Below, one piece after another: positions 35,373 through 44,182 of a stretch of DNA of 60,197 nt; the stretch's first letter is position 1, and each line of letters opens with the position of its first letter. The translations under genes were made by a program, and so were the position numbers. The notes beneath the pieces were generated by a model. That model searched no databases and was not told the DNA's origin. It saw only the letters and a program-made list of their open reading frames with translations. Source of the DNA: Chromera velia. Taxonomy: Eukaryota > Sar > Chromeraceae. The stretch spans positions 1 through 60,197 of the forward strand of contig JAHBMJ010001901.1 in NCBI GenBank assembly GCA_018398765.1, in the 5' to 3' direction.

Positions 35373-36115
35373 CAGGAAGACTGAAATTAGGAAAGCAATC
35401 GGATGGGCAGGAAGGCCGAAATCGGGAAATTTAAGGCAATCAGGCGAGCAGGAAGGCCAAAATTGGAAGGCAGTCAGGCCGCCAAGAAGACCGAAATTGG
35501 AAGACATGCATGTAGGCAGAAAGAACGAACTCTGGGAGGCAGTCAGACACACAAGAAGGCCGAACTTGGGAAGACAGTCGGGCCAGCAGGAAGAACAAAA
35601 TTGAGAAGGCCATCGGGCAAGCAGGATAACCGAAATTAGGAAGCGTTAGAAGGAAACTTGGGCAGGAAGGAAGGCCAAAATAGGGAAGGCAATCAGGCAG
35701 GCAGGAAAGCCGAAATTGAGAAGGCAACCGGACAGGCAGGAAGGCTGAAATTGCAAAGTCAGTCAGGCAGACAGAAAGGCCAAAATTTGGAAAGCATGGA
35801 GGCAGACAGAAAGACCAAAATTTAGAGGGCAGTCAGGCAGGCAAGAAGGCTGAAATGGGAAAGCAGTCAGCATGGCAGGAATGCAAAACTCTGGAAGGCA
35901 GTCAGACAGGCAAGAAGGCCGAAATTGGGAAGGCAATCGGGCAGGCAGGAAGACCGAAATTGGAAGCGCGGCGAAGGCCGAAATTCGGAAGGCAATAGGG
36001 CGGGCGGAAAGGCCGAAATTGGGAAGCCATTTAGCTAGACAGAAAGGCCGAAAGCTAGAGGGCAGTCAAGCAGGCAAGAAGGGCAAAATTTCGGAGGCAG
36101 TCAGGCAGGTAGAAA
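35373..36115. repeat. 35-bp minisatellite, about 20 diverged units
   Basis: Units of typically 34-36 bp repeat head to tail, each starting like AGGAAGGCCGAAATTGGG and continuing with GGCAGTCAGGCAGGC. Several units have indels, and one is expanded near 35950-36000. Units differ from each other by roughly 10-30%. Because 35 is not a multiple of three, the array reads through different frames as R/K/G/Q-rich peptide. These ORFs should not be called genes. Confidence 0.85.
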
Positions 36116-36478
36116 AAAATACAGGCTCGGCACGTAGGGGTGCTGCTCTCTTTCGCAGTCTGAAGACTGCGGCCGTAATGAAAATGCACAGACTTACCTC
36201 TGAGCGACTCGAAGATGGACTGGAACACAAAACAAAAGTCTTTAGAAAGAGATCCACGACCTGTAAAGAGCAGAGAAGGAGGGCAGGGGTGAGCAACACA
36301 CGCAAAGGGAGACGGCAGTTTTGTGCCTTGCCGAGGGCAGACCGGTCAGTCATTCAGAAACCACAATGGCCAGGTTGCAGCCATACAGGAACACTCACAG
36401 ACATCGTACAAAGCCTTCTACATGCACCAAGAAGGCTCATCTCTGCAAACAAGATTTTTTCCATTCTCTCACTGGGAG

Positions 36479-36550
36479 GGGGGGGTGGACCCTCTCGCAA
36501 GGGTACGAAGCAGCCCAATTTCGTACCCCTGCGAGAGGGTCCACCCCCCC
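36479..36550. repeat. Near-perfect 31-bp inverted repeat (hairpin)
   Basis: The arms 36479-36509 and 36520-36550 pair at 30 of 31 positions around a 10-base loop. The arms carry GGTGGACCCTCTCGC near their outer ends. Such an arrangement could form a cruciform or hairpin RNA. Confidence 0.85.
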
Positions 36551-36994
36551 TTATTGCTGATGGAACAACACAAAACGAACTGACCTGATTGAGCGATCCA
36601 AACCAGTCCGCCAACCCTTCTAGTTGTCGGACAACTCCTTTGTACCGAGGCAACCACTCCCATGAGCAACCAGAGGTGTCCAGCCAACACAGATACCGGA
36701 GGGGGAAAAAACTCCGGAATTTGTAACCCCTCCAAAAATGAGGTTCTGGAATAAAAAGCTAAACACGATTTTGTCGTTGTCAAGCCTTCCAATACAATCC
36801 AATGGAATGCTTGATAATGAGATTTTGTGGATAGAGGCCCATTCTGTTGACCCGACTTTCTGAGTGGAGGAGAACTTTCTGAAGACCTGACTGAGAATTT
36901 TTCAGATCGGCATTTTGAATCAAATTTTTGATGGGTCAGCGCGCAGCTGGGAAGTGCTTTTTGGCCTTGGTGGCCGGCCAGGCCCTGGCCCGCA

Positions 36995-37548
36995 ATGTGT
37001 AGCTTGCCTTCCGGGGCCGTCATATGGTTGGCCGATCTAAAATCGGCTCCCAAAATCTGCTTTCCGTCGAATGTTTCAAGTCGATCAGAGCACAACCTAG
37101 TACCGCCTCTCTCCCATCACACAGACTCGCTCTCCAGCGATGAAAGTAGGCTTTATCGAAAGCCCAGAAGATTGGCTTCTTTGCTTTTTCTTGGGTTTAT
37201 GACATTCACTCTACTGGTTGGCCTGAGAGGGCAATTTCGATCTTCCATCACGAAGGGCATGCACGGCCCGTCTTCATGCAAAGGGGCCTACGAAGTTGCC
37301 CCAATAAAGCTTCTATTGAATCCTTTCCATGCGTACGCTCTAACAAGCTCTAAATGAGGAGCTGGAAAGGCTTTCTGGATGAGGAGGCCAGCTCTGGGTG
37401 GCCAGAAGGTGAGCCACTTTATGAATTTTTGCATATCTGTGCTGCAGGTCAGACTGAGCCTTTCTCGGAGGACCGTTTGTCGGTGCTTAGGTTTCGTAAG
37501 GAAGCATTACGGCTGGTAATCTCAGGTGATCTGAAGTTGTGGGAGTGA
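36995..37548 (+). other. Unassigned ORFs inside the nested element
   Basis: Open frames of 120 aa (36995-37357) and 64 aa (37354-37548) overlap. The first includes a short hydrophobic stretch (LLFLGFMTFTLLVGL). No transposase, DDE triad or zinc finger is visible. They may be remnants of the element's coding capacity or captured sequence. Confidence 0.2.
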
Positions 37549-38209
37549 GGCGCAGCTCTTGTTTGTATGAGAATTTGGAGGTAGGGCTCCTGGGTGGACT
37601 AAGACCCAGTGGCTAGTGCCGGGCCTCACCCAGAAAAAGTAAGCTAGAACGCTGTGATGGCCGGTCGTGGGCAAGGCCCTCTGGCTAGAGGCCATGGATC
37701 GATCAGGCTTTCAGAAACTAAGCATTTACCTCTTGCACGGTCATAGTGCTCAACATTTATTTGGTTGAACTGCTTTCTGTAAGTGTCAAATCGGCAGATC
37801 TGTTTGCGGACATTCATTCTTACCTTTCATGGGGGTTGCCCGCTGTGTGCTCCCTCCTTACATCAGTGTGCGGATTCGGCGTATTCCATTAGAAGTAAAA
37901 GTTAGCTTGTTTGTGCGTTACACTGCGCATTGTCACATGCTTGCAGAGTCTGTAATCACTCCCCGACATATCAACATACTATAACTCTTTCACCTCACTC
38001 ACGTCTAACAATTTCCAACATACACACCACAAACCCATTAAACTTTATCTTTAAAAGTTGTTCATACTTTCATGCAGATAAGAAACAATAAATAGAATCA
38101 TTCTAAGTGCTTTAAAGACTTAGTTTTTTATATAAAATTTAGTGTAATATATAGAAAATTAAAAGTCACTTTCTAGTATAAAAGTTTCAATTGTCAGTAC
38201 AGTCAGTTT

Positions 38210-39284
38210 AAGTCCTCTGTCAGTATGACGGGGGAAGACGATGGAGAGATGATTGCTAATTCTGGGGCCTCAAAGAGTCTGGTTCCCCTCTCGTTTGACA
38301 GGTATATTGTTTCGTATGTTGACCAGGCTGTCTCGTTTCGTCTCGCCTCTGATGCTGCCTCCCTCTCTGTGAGAGGGGTCAAGACATTTCACCTTCCGTT
38401 TATCAATGAATGGGGTGGTGTGCACATCGTTTCTGAGGAAGGGTGTAGTCACGAGTCAATTGGTCGTCCGTTGTTTGCTTGTGGGAGAAGAAAGTTGTCT
38501 CTTCCAGGGGAGGAGAGTCCCTCTGAACCTGGGTGGGTCTGGTTGAAGGATGTGCATGGGGAGAGGTTTTGTTCTCCTGATGATCAGACGGGTAATGTTC
38601 CAATTCTCCGTCTTGCGAAGGTTGAGGAAGCGGTTATTGCTGCCAACGTTTGTCCTTCTGTTTCTCTTTGTCCCCTCCGACAGTCTGCTCTCTCTGGGCA
38701 GGCAGAGATTTCTCCTGAGAACGGATCGCACCTTTTGTTTGTCCTTCACTCCCGTCTCGGTCATGCGACTGGGCAGCGTTTGCAGGCCACATTGAAGGAG
38801 AAGGGGGTAGGGGTACAATTTTCTGCGAAAGAGTGCAAAGAGGTGAGAGACACGTGCAAGGCATGTCGTGTTGTGAACTTTCGGAGGAGAAAGTTGAAGA
38901 GAAGAGGTGCAGTAGCGGGGACGCGAAAGCGTTCTCACAAGGGGGATGAGTCTTCTGTTCATGAAGACAATGAGGAGAAAGAGCCAGAGCCTGCGGGTCC
39001 AGGAGGGCAGTTCAACGCCGACATCTACCACGACCTGAAGGATATAAAGAGAAAGGGGATCGGGGGGTTTCGTTACATGTCTTTCATTGTTGATTTGCAG
39101 ACGCGAAGGAAATCGTTGTGGGCGCTGCGGTCGAAAGATCATGCAGTACGTCATCTGATCTCCTAGATTTGTTGGTGGGAGAAAGCCGGCAAGGGGAAGC
39201 CGAAGGTCGTGCACTCAGACAACGGAGGCGAGTTCATTTCTGATCTCTACCTCTCGTTTTGTTCGTCAGTTGAGGGAGGGGGGG
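38210..39284 (+). pseudogene. pol: copia pol: protease, GAG-pre-integrase and integrase core
   Basis: The frame carries an aspartic-protease motif, IANSGASKSLVP, where the catalytic Asp of D-S/T-G is Asn. Next comes a GAG-pre-integrase zinc module, HSRLGHATGQRL followed by CKACRV (about 38750-38875). The integrase core starts at FNADIYHD and FIVDLQTRRKSLWAL. A TAG at 39164 interrupts; the same frame then continues with HSDNGGEF (second catalytic Asp) and, past 39285, FIERVND (Glu). The mutated protease and the stop argue that this copy cannot make active enzymes. Confidence 0.85.
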
Positions 39285-41586
39285 TTGCAACTCAGTTCGG
39301 TCCTCCTCTCACTCCCGAAGTGCAGGCATTTATTGAGAGAGTGAATGACGATTTCTTTTCTCTTTTGAACAAAGTTCTCTTTCAGCGTTCTCTTCCCTTT
39401 TATCTCTGGCCTGTCTTCATCCCTAGAATTGCCAATTCTCTGAATGAGGTGTTCACGGCTCGACTGGCCTTTTCCCGAATTGTGCTCTTTTTGGTGTGCG
39501 TTCGGGGGTGCCCCCTGTTACCCTGGGGGATGTTGTTCGCTTGTCCGATCCCTCTCGCCGTCAGCGTTTCGTTGCTGGCGGTCCTGTCAAAAAGAGTGAG
39601 AGAGCTCTTTTTTGGGGGGTGATCAGTCCGCAGTCCGTCTCTGTGTTGATTCGGAGAGGGAGACAGTGGAGGCCTCTTCGCGTTCACCTCAGCCACATTC
39701 AGATGGAGTTGTGGTTAGGGGTGGAGCGTATTGACTTTGACGAAGATGGCAGAAGCGATGTGGTTGCAGAGAGGGAGACAAATTCCGTTGTGGGAAGAGG
39801 ATCCGTTTGGGTTGGTTGGGGAGAAGAAGACAACCGGTCAGATGCAGACAATGCAGAGACTGGGGGTGAGGCGTCTGATGAGGACGTTTCTTATCCGGTC
39901 CGTCAGCTCTCTCGTTCTCCCTGAGGCGTTAGCATGCCTCGTTTGCAGGGTGTTCTTGCCCGATGGTCAGATGGGGCCCTGTTCCCAGGGCAGATTGTGA
40001 GGGAGGGGGAAAAGCAAGTGAAGAGCATCACAGCAGCACGGTTGAAGCAGAGGGATGATGGAAGTTTCTTTCCTGCCGAGCTGGAGACAGTAAAGCAGAA
40101 AGACATTGTGGAGCGGTTCGAGCTCCCCGCTGATGGACAGCTTCCCCCTGCTGTGCTTGATAGACTTGCTGAGCAGGCACCTCCTGTGCTTGATCCTGTT
40201 CCCCCTATCCCTTCAGACGAAGTCCCGGTAGACGTTGATGTCGTTGCCGACCAGGCAGCCGAGGAAGCAAATACCGCCGAGTTCCTTCGGTGGTCTGAGA
40301 TGTCCAAATCTCAGAGGAGGAATCAGATCCGTGAGCGTAGAAGGAGAAGGAGAGAGATAAAGGAAGCACGGATTGCAAAAGCCCTCGACACGCACTTTGA
40401 GATTGCGTGTGCAGTGATGAAAGGTGAGAGGGCGNTTGCAACTCAGTTCGGTCCTCCTCTCACTCCCGAAGTGCAGGCATTTATTGAGAGAGTGAATGAC
40501 GATTTCTTTTCTCTTTTGAACAAAGTTCTCTTTCAGCGTTCTCTTCCCTTTTATCTCTGGCCTGTCTTCATCCCTAGAATTGCCAATTCTCTGAATGAGG
40601 TGTTCACGGCTCGACTGGCCTTTTCCCGAATTGTGCTCTTTTTGGTGTGCGTTCGGGGGTGCCCCCTGTTACCCTGGGGGATGTTGTTCGCTTGTCCGAT
40701 CCCTCTCGCCGTCAGCGTTTCGTTGCTGGCGGTCCTGTCAAAAAGAGTGAGAGAGCTCTTTTTTGGGGGGTGATCAGTCCGCAGTCCGTCTCTGTGTTGA
40801 TTCGGAGAGGGAGACAGTGGAGGCCTCTTCGCGTTCACCTCAGCCACATTCAGATGGAGTTGTGGTTAGGGGTGGAGCGTATTGACTTTGACGAAGATGG
40901 CAGAAGCGATGTGGTTGCAGAGAGGGAGACAAATTCCGTTGTGGGAAGAGGATCCGTTTGGGTTGGTTGGGGAGAAGAAGACAACCGGTCAGATGCAGAC
41001 AATGCAGAGACTGGGGGTGAGGCGTCTGATGAGGACGTTTCTTATCCGGTCCGTCAGCTCTCTCGTTCTCCCTGAGGCGTTAGCATGCCTCGTTTGCAGG
41101 GTGTTCTTGCCCGATGGTCAGATGGGGCCCTGTTCCCAGGGCAGATTGTGAGGGAGGGGGAAAAGCAAGTGAAGAGCATCACAGCAGCACGGTTGAAGCA
41201 GAGGGATGATGGAAGTTTCTTTCCTGCCGAGCTGGAGACAGTAAAGCAGAAAGACATTGTGGAGCGGTTCCAGCTCCCTACTGATGGACAGCTTCCCCCT
41301 GCCATACTTGACAGACTTGCTGAGCAGGCACCTCCTGTGCCTGATCCTGTCCCTCCTGTCCCTTCAGACAAAGTCCCGGTAGACGTTGATGTCGTTGCCG
41401 ACCAGGCAGCCGAGGAAGCAAATACTGCCGAGTTCCTTTGGTGGTTTAAGATGTCCACATCTCAGAGGAGGAATCAGATCCGTGAGCGTAGAAGGCGAAG
41501 GAGAGAGATAAAGGAAGCACGCATTACAAAAGCCCTCGACACGTACTTTGAGATTGCGTATGCGGTGATGAAAGGTGAGAAGGCGT
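39285..41586 (+). repeat. Tandem 1,151-bp duplication in pol with an N at the junction
   Basis: 39285-40434 and 40436-41586 are co-linear copies of the integrase end and the integrase-RT linker. They are identical over the first 835 bases (39285-40119), then differ at roughly 27 of the last 315. The only non-low-complexity single N of the window (40435) lies exactly at the junction. An unmerged contig overlap joining two related element copies explains this better than a real tandem duplication. Confidence 0.85.
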
Positions 41587-41783
41587 GCAAGTTGCTAGCG
41601 AGAGAGAACGATGCGAAGGGGCACATTCTTACCACCGAGGAAGAGATTGTACAGGGTCTCTTCAAAGAGTCCGATCGAAAGGAACTCGCTCGTTGGTGTC
41701 TCTGTTCTGTATTTGATCTCTCTACACAAACACTGCAGATAGAGAAGGAGGTCATGACAAGGCGATTACTCTTCGGTGGGTGA
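41085..41783 (+). pseudogene. pol: copia pol: integrase-RT linker region
   Basis: A 232-codon open frame ([20 protein letters not shown]) follows the integrase C-terminal segment (VPPVTLGDVVRLSDPSRR in another frame, 40650-40705). It is rich in Pro, Val and Asp, then in Arg, and ends just before the RT. Its first 115 codons repeat the other copy at 39934. It is read as the variable linker between integrase and reverse transcriptase. Confidence 0.6.
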
Positions 41784-41814
41784 GGACCTAGAAGTTGAAG
41801 GAGGGAAAGAGGGT

Positions 41815-42511
41815 TACAAAGTCTCGTCTCGTAGCGAGAGGGTTCCAAGACTTTCATGATTAGTCGGTGCTTGAGACCTACTCTGACACAGCAGACGCAA
41901 GTCTGGCTAGAGTTGCCTTCCTCTGGGCCATCTCAAAAGGTCTGCAGGCAGCCAAAATGCACGTGTCAACTGCGTTCCTGCAGGCGCCCATGAAAGACGC
42001 AGTGTGGCTGCGCCTTCCATCCGACCTTCCTGTAGAGGTCTATCCCGGCCTCCGTACTGGTGTCTTCGTTTGCATTCAGAGGGCTGTTTATGGCCGGAAG
42101 GATGCCCCAAAGGTCTACACGAGTTACTTCAAGAAGAAGGTGAGCAGCCTGGGGTGGACTGAGATTGCTGAGTCGATTTTGGTCAGAAAGAACAAGAACG
42201 GTGAGATCGTTGCTTTGCTTGTTATGCATGTTGATGATCTCTTCATTTTTTCTCCTTCTGTTGATGAAGACGTGAAGCAAATCCAGGAGCTTTTTGATAC
42301 AGACCAGCCAGAGAGAATGGACAATGGAGAGCTTCATTCTTATATGGGTATGTCCATTCGGATGCGTCCTGATGAGATGTTGCTTGACCAGTCCACGTAT
42401 ATTGAGGGAATGGTGAAGGGAGTGAGTGAAGAGGTAAAGAAGCCCTTGACTGAGAAAGATCTCCTATTGCCTGAGACTGCAGAGACTGACATGTCCTTGC
42501 AGGAACAGTAG
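41815..42511 (+). pseudogene. pol: copia pol: reverse transcriptase
   Basis: RT motifs appear in order: SRLVARGFQDFHD, a TAG at 41861, then ETYSDTADASLARVAFLWAI, MHVSTAFLQAPMKDAVWLRL, AVYGRKDAPKVY, and the active-site box VMHVDDLFIF (usual copia form YVDD, so His replaces Tyr). LHSYMGMSIR and a further stop at 42509 follow. The polymerase copies element RNA into DNA. Stops make this copy non-functional as read, though the HVDD Asp pair is kept. Confidence 0.88.
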
Positions 42512-42703
42512 CAGAAGAATGTGGGGTGTTTGGGGTGGGCTGTTAAGACCTAACCTCTTCTTTCCTTCCTGTTTTCCCACCTTTCCTGCTTTAATTCCCG
42601 TCCGTCTCGTGAGTCCGTTCTTGCGAGTGAGAAGGCTCTCTAGCATGCATTCAAAACTTTCCGTCCTCTGTCTCTTCGTTCTGTTCCCTCCCTTCTAGTT
42701 CTG

Positions 42704-43153
42704 TTGGTATGGGGGGATGCGTCTTATCAATTGCACAAGAAAGAGGGTAGACTGGGCGTCGAGATGCAGTTAGTTAATAAAGGAGAGCTTACCAATCTTG
42801 ATGAGATCGGTGAGCACAACACTATGTATTGGCTGAGCAGGAAGATAGGAAGAAAGCTGGGGTCTACAACTTCTGCAGAGCTTCTTGCAATGAGAGACGC
42901 AGTGAAGATGTCCTGGTCGTTCATTCATTTTGTGCAAAAGTTGTGGGGTGAGATGCCTCCGGTTATGGTGGTGACTGACTTTCAGCCGCTGATGCATCAG
43001 ATTGGTTCCAAACAGTGTAAAAGCGAGCCAAGAATGCAGGGAGAGTTGGAGTACATTTTGGAAAATTTGATGGAGTTGGGAGTAAAGGTTCGTTGGATCG
43101 AGACTGGGTCAATGCGTGCAGACAGACAGACCAAGTTCCTTCATTGCAGTTAA
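42704..43153 (+). pseudogene. pol: copia pol: RNase H
   Basis: The open segment shows WGDASYQ, then TTSAELLAMRDAVKMSW, then VVTDFQPLMHQ, matching the Asp-Glu-Asp order of copia RNase H. It ends at a TAA 60 bases before the right LTR. The frame between RT and this segment (42512-42703) holds stops. Confidence 0.8.
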
Positions 43154-43199
43154 GTGTTTCTCTCTTTTAGTCTGTCTTCCTGTTTGTGTTTAGTTCAGA

Positions 43200-43211
43200 C
43201 AGGGGGTGATT
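43200..43211 (+). other. Candidate polypurine tract
   Basis: CAGGGGGTGATT, purine-rich, directly precedes the right LTR and could prime plus-strand synthesis. Confidence 0.55.
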
Positions 43212-43660
43212 TGTAAGAGTAAACGCATGCATCCAAGCGTACGTTAGGTGGGCGCCAAGCGTTCTATGAGTGCGCCAGCCGTCCGCGTGAGTGAAAAGTA
43301 TTGCGAGCGGCGTGAACGCATGTTTGAGTGCATTAGCGTCTGACTCCTTGATCGAATAGTGAGGCTGTACGAAGGCTCGGTCTGCTCAGTTGGTTCATGA
43401 TAGAGAGCATCCTCAGATGGCAGTCTGATCAGTCTGTGTGTCACGTTTAGAGCATCGAGGTCCCACGTATTGGATCGAACGCGCGGTCTTCGTTTAAGTA
43501 AATTTTAGATTGCCGTCTCCTTGAATTTCTCTGTTGTTACTGAATGGATTTTCCTGTCTGGACTGAGGACTGCGATCCGGTAGCTCAGACTTCTCGTTTA
43601 GCTGTTTGAGCGTTACCCATTTTCGTTACCTGACTGTTCTAGGTAACGTTTACCATCACA
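43212..43660 (+). repeat. Right (3') LTR, 449 bp
   Basis: It begins TGTAAGAGTAAACG and ends CGTTTACCATCACA, co-linear with the left LTR. About 31 differences were counted by eye, nearly all transitions. Confidence 0.93.
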
Positions 43661-43735
43661 CCTGGCGGCAGAGCCCTGGAGCCCTGGTGCCCTGGTGCCT
43701 TGGCGGCGGAGCCCTGGAGCCCTGGTACCCAGGAG
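43661..43735. repeat. GCCCTGG-type tandem repeat at the insertion site
   Basis: Short units of GAGCCCTGG and GGTGCC repeat directly after the right LTR. The left flank (GGAGCCTTGG) looks like the same unit, so the copia element probably inserted into this repeat. Confidence 0.6.
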
Positions 43736-44182
43736 GTAGTTTTCCGAACCAGAACCGTTTGTTTGGACCTTTGACCACCATATGCAGCCTCTCATATATG
43801 GGGACGCGGCATGCATATGTGAAAAAACTGGCCCTCAATCATCATATGCAGACTAAAAACAAAAAACGAAAAAAAAATCTTGACATACGGCGGAACGCGC
43901 GCGCAAATCGCGCGTGTCTGTTGCTTGTTTTTTCTTTTGTTTTTTCGTCGACGTACGTGTATATTTGCAGCGTGTATATATGTATATATCTGCTAAGAAC
44001 AGACTTCAGAACAAAGTACGTTCTCTCCTGCCCTGCCAAATAGACCTCTCTAGTGAAAGTCCAGTCGAACCGCAAGAGACTTGATGTACTCTTGCTGGAA
44101 GGAACGTCTTTTTATTTGAAGAACAATCCCGGGTCTAGATTGTGAAGATACAGCAGGTAGGGAAGGGTCGAATCGATCCATC
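43736..44182 (+). promoter_or_regulatory. Upstream region of the LRRC9 homologue
   Basis: About 450 bases lie between the GCCCTGG repeat and the ATG at 44183. A TATATATGTATATATC stretch at about 43975-43990 and GCGCGCAAATCGCGCG (43899-43914) are visible. No start site can be fixed from sequence alone. The nearby copia LTR could influence expression. Confidence 0.3.

Larger units (their letters stand above)
34762..38212. mobile_element. 3.4 kb inverted-repeat transposon nested in the copia element
   Basis: Ends at 34767 and 38207/38208 are inverted repeats of 47 bp with two mismatches, starting AACTGACTGTACTGACAATT. Flanking pentamers are TTGAG (34762-34766) and TTAAG (38208-38212), an imperfect 5-bp target duplication. 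Removing element plus one pentamer puts the copia frame on both sides back in register, which supports these borders. The outer 300-500 bases are AT-rich. The core holds an N gap, a 35-bp minisatellite and a hairpin. No transposase is recognisable, so it is presumably non-autonomous. The superfamily is unknown. Confidence 0.8.
32896..43660 (+). mobile_element. Ty1/copia-type LTR retrotransposon, decayed and nested
   Basis: Two LTRs flank gag, protease, integrase, reverse transcriptase and RNase H in the copia order (integrase before RT). The total span is 10,765 bp; without the 3.4 kb nested element and the 1,151-bp duplicated block it would be about 6.2 kb, normal for copia. Bases just outside the LTRs are CTTGG (left) and CCTGG (right), an imperfect 5-bp target duplication inside a GCCCTGG-type repeat. 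Coding is inactivated by in-frame stops in gag (34153), integrase (39164) and RT (41861, 42509), by a protease Asp-to-Asn change, and by frame changes. LTRs differ at about 31 positions (about 7%), so the insertion is not recent. Confidence 0.92.

Noticed and set aside
35373-36115. CRISPR-like array
   Set aside because: The units are contiguous diverged minisatellite repeats with no unique spacers, and the genome is eukaryotic.
36066-36653. Minus- and plus-strand ORFs around the hairpin
   Set aside because: They run through the inverted repeat and minisatellite edge, so both strands look alike. No domain or splice support.
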